Assembly (NCBI GenBank): GCA_027620075.1
Contig: JAQCEY010000003.1
Location: 124,001 to 188,000 of the forward strand
Origin: Pseudomonadota bacterium
GTDB lineage: Bacteria > Pseudomonadota > Alphaproteobacteria > Rickettsiales > UBA6187
Length of the DNA stretch: 64,000 nt
Direction: 5' to 3'
The notes beneath the pieces are model-generated. The model searched no databases and was not told the origin of the DNA. It saw only the letters and a list, made by a program, of their open reading frames with translations. Positions 59,191 to 64,000 of this stretch are shown piece after piece (within the stretch, counting starts at the first letter, position 1; each line of letters begins with the position of its first letter). A program made the position numbers and the translations under genes.

Positions 59191-61374
59191 CTAGTATCCT
59201 AAATTTTTCAAAGATATTTGCAAGGAAAGAGTTGTGTTAGGTCTGATGTCACGGTCACGTGTGAATTCCTTGAACCATGCAAAGTTTACGTTAAAACAGT
59301 CTCCCTTATATAAAAGGTTTGCCTTGGTATATACCCATTCACCGTCTTCTAGGTCACGGTGACCTCCGCCCGAAACATTCCACTCATTATTCAAATCAAG
59401 CGAAGCACCGGCAATAATTAACTCACGATTTTCATTTCCCAGATTTGTAGTAGTGGTATCAAAGTTTTCATCAACAGAAAGATAATCAAGATTGAAGGTT
59501 ACGGGAGCAACCGTGACATCGGCAGTTATTTCGTTTCTGTTTAATGCAAATGTTTCATCATCTACCCTGAAGCGGTAAGCAAGGTTAAACTTATCGTCCT
59601 TATGGTAGCCGATACGACCTACATAATCGGAGAAATGCTCATCTAAACCGGTTCTGGCACTGAAGTTGTTATTCTCTTTGAAATGGTAGTTCTGACCTAA
59701 AAGAAAGCTAAGATCGCCATAATCTTTATCAGATACCCTTCCTCTTAGACCGTAATTAACCCTAGGGCCGCTCTCGATTCTGTCATAACCTGTAAAGTGG
59801 TTTGAGTCAAAAAGGTTTTCGTCCGAAAATTCAATGTCCTGTGCGTCTTCATTGGGTATCTTATCAGGGTTGCCTCCATACGGGCTTACGATGAAATTAG
59901 CGGTAGGTTCAAGGAACACCTGCCTGTCATATATTTTATTAACTACAGGCAATTTCCAGCCTAACTTTGCCTCAGGGATAAATCTGGCAACTGAACCGTC
60001 AAGCTCCTCGCTGTTAGGGTCGGATGGGTTTTCTATTACCTCGTCAACAAAATAGCCGTCTCCTCGCAGGGAAGTTTTCAGTTCGAATACATGACCGGAC
60101 TTAGTAATATGAGGTATGTTCCAGCCGCCTTTTACAGAAAGCCTGTTTGAACTTACGCCGTCATCACGCGTCAACACCATAAGGTTGGCATCTGCTATAA
60201 AACGTGAACCGTGAAAACCGGGCATAGTCTCATAATGTGCCGTCACACTAGGAAGTATCAACGGTGTAGCACCGGGGTCATCACTTTCCCTTAACCCTTG
60301 GAACGTTATTGATTCCGTGTGAATATAATTCCTTTTATCAATTGCCGTTGCAAAAACCCTTGATGTTAAGGTATCCTCTTCGCCAAAATCATATTTTTCC
60401 AGATATGTGTCGTCCGTAGAACGCTTACCGATGAATCCCCAACTCCATATGTCGGTTATTCTGAAGTCACCGCTTCCTTCTATATGCCCGCGAATTTCAT
60501 TACCGCTTATCTCGTTGCCGTTAACATCAACCCTATTAGGATTGGTTATACTACCCTTTATATTCATAGAACCGCTTTGAAAAAGGTGGCGGTAATCCCC
60601 GGCAAGTATCGGACCTTCCTTGCTAGTGATTATAGGTGTTAAAGTAAGATCTTTATTAGGGGATATATTATAGTAATAAGGTGCTTTTACCGTTGTTCCG
60701 AATATTTTATCGGTTGAATATTTCGGAATTAAAAAACCGCTTTTCCTTTTGGCATCGGGTGTAGGGTGTGAAATATAAGGAGTATAGAGAGCCGGAACTC
60801 CTTTAATCTCGAAGAACGCATGGTTATATTTTACACGCTGTTTTTCATCGTCAATGGTAGCTTTCTTTGCCCTAACTTGCCACAGAGGCGGTTTTTCAGG
60901 GTTTTCCTCGCACATCTTACACGGAGTGTAGTGTATATCCTCAAGTACGATAAGTTTTTCATTTACCCTTTGTGCATTTGCTCCCCACATGCGTGAGTCG
61001 TCAATGAACTTAATTTTAAAATTATGTATAATACCCTTTTTCAGGTCGTCTTTGAGTTCCATATGATCGGCGAACATAACATTGCCGCTCGGCTCCATAA
61101 TACTTATATTACCGATAGCTTTCACTACATTGGTGTTTTGGTCGTATGTTACCTTATCGGCAAAAAGCACTATACCGCCTTGTGTAACTTCAACCTTGCC
61201 CTCAGCCGTAACTATTTTGGACTCTTTATCGTAGTCCATTGAGTCGGCTTCAATTTCGGCAGGCTTTTTAGAGTTTTCCTTTATGTTGTCCGCAATATAA
61301 TCCTGTGCATTTGACTTTGAATGCAAACCGGTAAATAAAATTATAAATGCTAAGGCTTGAACAAAATAATTCAT
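59191..61374 (-). CDS. lptD: LPS-assembly protein LptD
   Basis: LptD is the outer-membrane barrel that inserts LPS. The 727-residue precursor has a signal peptide (about 1-23) and an N-terminal OstA/LptA-like jellyroll (EADSMDYDKESKIVTAEGKVEVTQG near 41, YDQNTNVVKAIGN near 75). The barrel follows, with HAFFEIKGVPALYTPYISHPTP near 188 and repeated amphipathic strands to a terminal aromatic strand. The N-terminal Cys pair (YTPCKMC near 150) and a late Cys in GDCFNVNF near 691 could form the disulfides that gate LptD. Transcribed before surA. Confidence 0.95.
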   Translation of the reverse strand: MNYFVQALAFIILFTGLHSKSNAQDYIADNIKENSKKPAEIEADSMDYDKESKIVTAEGKVEVTQGGIVLFADKVTYDQNTNVVKAIGNISIMEPSGNVMFADHMELKDDLKKGIIHNFKIKFIDDSRMWGANAQRVNEKLIVLEDIHYTPCKMCEENPEKPPLWQVRAKKATIDDEKQRVKYNHAFFEIKGVPALYTPYISHPTPDAKRKSGFLIPKYSTDKIFGTTVKAPYYYNISPNKDLTLTPIITSKEGPILAGDYRHLFQSGSMNIKGSITNPNRVDVNGNEISGNEIRGHIEGSGDFRITDIWSWGFIGKRSTDDTYLEKYDFGEEDTLTSRVFATAIDKRNYIHTESITFQGLRESDDPGATPLILPSVTAHYETMPGFHGSRFIADANLMVLTRDDGVSSNRLSVKGGWNIPHITKSGHVFELKTSLRGDGYFVDEVIENPSDPNSEELDGSVARFIPEAKLGWKLPVVNKIYDRQVFLEPTANFIVSPYGGNPDKIPNEDAQDIEFSDENLFDSNHFTGYDRIESGPRVNYGLRGRVSDKDYGDLSFLLGQNYHFKENNNFSARTGLDEHFSDYVGRIGYHKDDKFNLAYRFRVDDETFALNRNEITADVTVAPVTFNLDYLSVDENFDTTTTNLGNENRELIIAGASLDLNNEWNVSGGGHRDLEDGEWVYTKANLLYKGDCFNVNFAWFKEFTRDRDIRPNTTLSLQISLKNLGY

Positions 61375-61662
61375 ATTGCAGATTTAAAATGAAATACAGA
61401 TACAATTAAGAGTGAAGGCAACATATAGCAGCTATTTTACCTCATGTCATCAAAAGAAATGGTTTTTTCCACATGTGTACTAAGGATATTAAAAAGGGTG
61501 TCGTCCGAGAGATATATTACTACCTAACCTCAACTCGTTTAATCCTCAATCAAAAAAGCTTTAATTTTAGGTTCGTCAATTTTATACGCATATGCGACAA
61601 GACATGCTAAAATATTGACGAAAGCGTTTATAGGCTACTTGTTAGTTATAGTTCGATAGTCA

Positions 61663-61908
61663 CTAAAACTCGCCGTTAATTATTCTTTTGAAATCAGGTA
61701 TCTTTGTCTTCTTGCCCTGATAGGTACTTTGGTTTACCGCCTCAAAAAGGGCGTTCAGGGTTTCGTCAATTCTTTCTTTTGCTATCTCGTCGGGGCTTTT
61801 ATCGGCTAAAGCTTTGTTCATTTGGGCAAATATCCTGTTCAAAGTTTCATTTATCTCTTCTTTATCAGCCGTTTTTGCCTGTTCGTCTTCTTTACTGAGT
61901 ACAACCAT
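61663..61908 (-). CDS. Small hypothetical protein with an internal repeat
   Basis: I do not recognise this 81-residue protein. It is charged and helical. A segment occurs twice about 29 residues apart: EEINETLNRIFAQMNKAL near 17 and ERIDETLNALFEAVNQST near 46. Each would form one amphipathic helix. No signal or membrane segment. A ribosome site (GGAG, minus strand, about 8 bases before the ATG) supports it. It lies downstream of the chemoreceptor gene behind a terminator. The 288-bp gap beyond it, to lptD, holds nothing I can name. Confidence 0.65.
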   Translation of the reverse strand: MVVLSKEDEQAKTADKEEINETLNRIFAQMNKALADKSPDEIAKERIDETLNALFEAVNQSTYQGKKTKIPDFKRIINGEF

Positions 61909-61951
61909 TTTTAAACTCCATAAAACTTATACTATTCAAGCGGATAAAAAT

Positions 61952-61975
61952 AAGCCCCCGTTATTTAGAGGGCTT
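61952..61975 (-). terminator. Terminator after the chemoreceptor gene
   Basis: AAGCCC/GGGCTT stem with a 12-base loop; on the minus strand it is followed by an ATTTTTAT run, 17 bases after the chemoreceptor stop. Confidence 0.7.
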
Positions 61976-61992
61976 GTTTTTTATAGGTAGGA

Positions 61993-64000
61993 CTAGAATT
62001 CTTCCCAGTCATCATCATATTTTCCGGATATAGGTGTAACTTTTTCCGGCTTTGCCGGAGGGGATTTGGCAGCCTGAGCTTTTGGTTTTGACTGGGACAT
62101 AGCCGAAGGCTTGCTTGCAACTTTCGCCGAAGACCTGCCCATAGATGCTACCTTAGCAGTAGCGTGCATTTGTCCTTCATCAGCTTCTTCAATCCTAAAG
62201 AACGATATCAACTCTTCAAGACCGTAAGCTTGATCCACAAGGGATTGTGCCGCTGCCGTATTTTCTTCTACCAATGCAGCATTTTGCTGTGTCATCTCGT
62301 CCATTTGAGCAACTGCGGAGTTTATCTCCTCAATACCTGTTGCCTGCTGGGAGCTTGCCGAGGCTATCTCTGAAATTATAGCAGCAACTTCTGCAACCGA
62401 ACCGACTATTTCTTTTAATGTTTCTCCCGCCTGATTTACCAGTTCGGAACCGCTCTTAACCTGATCGGAGCTTTCATTTATCAGCGTTTTGATATCTTTT
62501 GAAGCCGCCGCAGAACGCCCGGCTAATGAACGCACCTCGGAGGCTACGACCGCAAAGCCCTTGCCTGCATCTCCGGCTCTTGCCGCCTCAACCGCCGCAT
62601 TTAGTGCAAGAAGATTGGTCTGGAAAGCTATGTCATCTATAACATTGATGATATCGGATATTTTTTGTGATGATTCCGTAATACCGCCCATAGCAGTTAC
62701 AACCTCGCTTACAACATTTCCGCCTTTAGTAGCGACATTCTTGGCACTTTCGGCAAGGCTATTGGCATTATTGGAATTTTCGGTGTTCTGCCTTACCGCA
62801 CCTGTTATCTGCTCCATAGAGGCTGCCGTTTCTTCTAAAGTAGATGCCTGCTGTTCGGTACGCTCGGATAAGTCCTTACTGCCTGAGGATATCTCACTAG
62901 ATGCGGAGTTGACCGAACTTGCGGATTCCTTGATTCTACCTACTATCGAGCGTAACTGGTTTATAGTGCCGTTAACAGATTCCTTTATCTCATTAAACAT
63001 TCCTTCATATTCACCGTTAATCTGCTCGGTAAGGTCACCTTTGGAAAGCGATTTAAGTACGCCCACCGTTTCCGTCAAGCCTCTGTGCGATACCTCGCCG
63101 ATCTCATTAATGCCTTTAGAAAGATTCAGCATAAATCCTTCCTTGCCTTCTAAAGATAATCTTTGTGTAAAATCACCTTTGGTAGTAGCGTCTACAACCT
63201 GCTTGACTTCTTCTTCGACAGCCAGTTCTAAAGTTATATCATTCCATTCGACAACTGTTCCAAGACGCTCACCTTTTTTGCCGAAAACAGGGTTAGCTAT
63301 CAAAGAGAATGTACGTCCGCCAACTTTAATAGATGTTCTGTAAGTTGAGCTTAACTTTTCAAGCATAGATTTTTGATGCTCGGGATTTGCGTGGAAGATA
63401 TCGATATTAGAGCCGACCACCGTATCAACATCGAATTTAGGCAAATCTTTTCTGATATCCGATTCCGCCTTTCTCAGCATTCCGCCTACGGCATCGTTCA
63501 TGTATATGATATTGTTTTTCTCGTCAGCAAGCATTACGTTGGAAGTTACACTATCCAGTGATGTCTGAATGCGTGCGGAACGCATTTGTTCATCACGCAA
63601 GTGAGTTACGTCTACGGCAAACTTAACAACTTTGAATACTTTGCCGTTATTATCTAAAACAGGGTTGTAAGTTGCTTGAATCCATATTTCCTTGCTGCCT
63701 TTGCCATAACGGACATACTGGTCGGCAGCAAATTCACCCTTGCCTAATTTTTCCCAGAATTCTTTGTATTCGGAGGATTTAACATATTCCGGATCAACGA
63801 AAATACTATGGTGTTTACCTTTTATTTCATCTAAGCCGTAGCCCATAGCACCACAGAAATTCTCATTGGCATGTAGTATGTAGCCTTTAGGGTCAAATTC
63901 AATACATGCCTGAGAGCGGTTAAGTGCGTCAATCTGCCCCTGACTGTTTACAAGCCTCTCGTCTAAAGCCCTTTGCTTGGTAACGTCTTTCCATTCTACA
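61993..64000 (-). CDS. PAS-domain methyl-accepting chemotaxis protein (5' end outside window)
   Basis: The frame is open from the window end, so at least 668 residues are seen and the start is missing. The part present begins at the end of one PAS domain ([15 protein letters not shown]). It continues through a second PAS ([16 protein letters not shown]) and a third ([23 protein letters not shown]), a HAMP-like linker, and the MCP signalling domain with the conserved hairpin tip [20 protein letters not shown]. After an Ala/Lys/Pro-rich tether it ends DWEEF, which fits the xWxxF docking motif for CheR. No membrane span is visible in this part, so the receptor is probably cytoplasmic and may sense redox or energy state. 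Confidence 0.93.
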   Translation of the reverse strand, partial: VEWKDVTKQRALDERLVNSQGQIDALNRSQACIEFDPKGYILHANENFCGAMGYGLDEIKGKHHSIFVDPEYVKSSEYKEFWEKLGKGEFAADQYVRYGKGSKEIWIQATYNPVLDNNGKVFKVVKFAVDVTHLRDEQMRSARIQTSLDSVTSNVMLADEKNNIIYMNDAVGGMLRKAESDIRKDLPKFDVDTVVGSNIDIFHANPEHQKSMLEKLSSTYRTSIKVGGRTFSLIANPVFGKKGERLGTVVEWNDITLELAVEEEVKQVVDATTKGDFTQRLSLEGKEGFMLNLSKGINEIGEVSHRGLTETVGVLKSLSKGDLTEQINGEYEGMFNEIKESVNGTINQLRSIVGRIKESASSVNSASSEISSGSKDLSERTEQQASTLEETAASMEQITGAVRQNTENSNNANSLAESAKNVATKGGNVVSEVVTAMGGITESSQKISDIINVIDDIAFQTNLLALNAAVEAARAGDAGKGFAVVASEVRSLAGRSAAASKDIKTLINESSDQVKSGSELVNQAGETLKEIVGSVAEVAAIISEIASASSQQATGIEEINSAVAQMDEMTQQNAALVEENTAAAQSLVDQAYGLEELISFFRIEEADEGQMHATAKVASMGRSSAKVASKPSAMSQSKPKAQAAKSPPAKPEKVTPISGKYDDDWEEF

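Noticed and set aside
62489..63343. 284-codon plus-strand open frame opposite the chemoreceptor
   Set aside because: Antisense shadow of the MCP signalling domain, with Ala/Ser/Leu-rich composition and no domain.

Overview
The window reads as a stretch of alphaproteobacterial chromosome at roughly 40% GC (estimated by eye). The strongest phylogenetic sign is the housekeeping order rne - aroA - cmk - rpsA - sppA-like - ihfB - (asmA) - lapA - trpF - trpB - trpA. Supporting signs are a DUF1467 protein, an RNase E with an acidic insertion in its S1 domain, a lgt-midA pair and CpaC/CpaD-type pilus proteins. Biosynthesis is well represented (Trp, His, Thr/Met, Pro, pantothenate, purine, thiazole, eukaryote-type glutamine synthetase), so this is not a strongly reduced obligate symbiont. 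Even so, several proteins look built to act on another cell.

Layout. 1-4.7 kb: end of a membrane protein, TRAP transporter subunits dctQ-dctM, panB, DUF1467, glutamine synthetase II. 4.8-8.6 kb (accessory): a disordered protein, hisZ, then two adjacent minus-strand genes encoding an HD-type phosphodiesterase-like protein and an R-S-E class ADP-ribosyltransferase. 8.8-13.1 kb: RND efflux pump with its adaptor. 13.1-16.7 kb (accessory): an LD-carboxypeptidase (S66) protein with a long tail, a small outer-membrane barrel and an esterase with a C-terminal membrane anchor. 16.7-27.9 kb: thiG, GT39 glycosyltransferase, PAP2 phosphatase, M16 protease, a HEPN/nucleotidyltransferase pair, a FlaA1/WbpM-type dehydratase, purH, glpX, hom. 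28.5-30.2 kb: orphan cpaC-cpaD. 30.4-53.8 kb: proC, ubiK, lgt, midA, the rne-to-trp block, a fatty-acid desaturase, a cell-wall amidase, PBP1A, and prfB with a programmed frameshift. 54.0-64 kb: a second disordered protein, groESL, rsmA-surA-lptD on the minus strand, a small unknown gene, and a chemoreceptor that runs off the window end.

Non-coding sequence is dominated by a family of hairpin repeats (GTCAT...ATCTC) in at least four intergenic gaps. Two copies sit inside 141-146 bp elements with terminal inverted repeats beginning TATAGT, so they look like non-autonomous mobile elements. A second repeat family (CTCTCCC...GGGAGAG) occurs twice. I saw no transposase, tRNA, rRNA or CRISPR array.

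Most interesting candidate: the adjacent ART (7640-8593) and HD/PDE-like (6606-7478) genes. In Legionella SidE proteins an R-S-E ADP-ribosyltransferase and a phosphodiesterase act in one polypeptide to attach ubiquitin through phosphoribose without E1/E2. Here similar activities may be encoded by two separate neighbouring genes. This is inference from motifs and adjacency, and the ART by itself resembles cholera-toxin-type enzymes at least as much.
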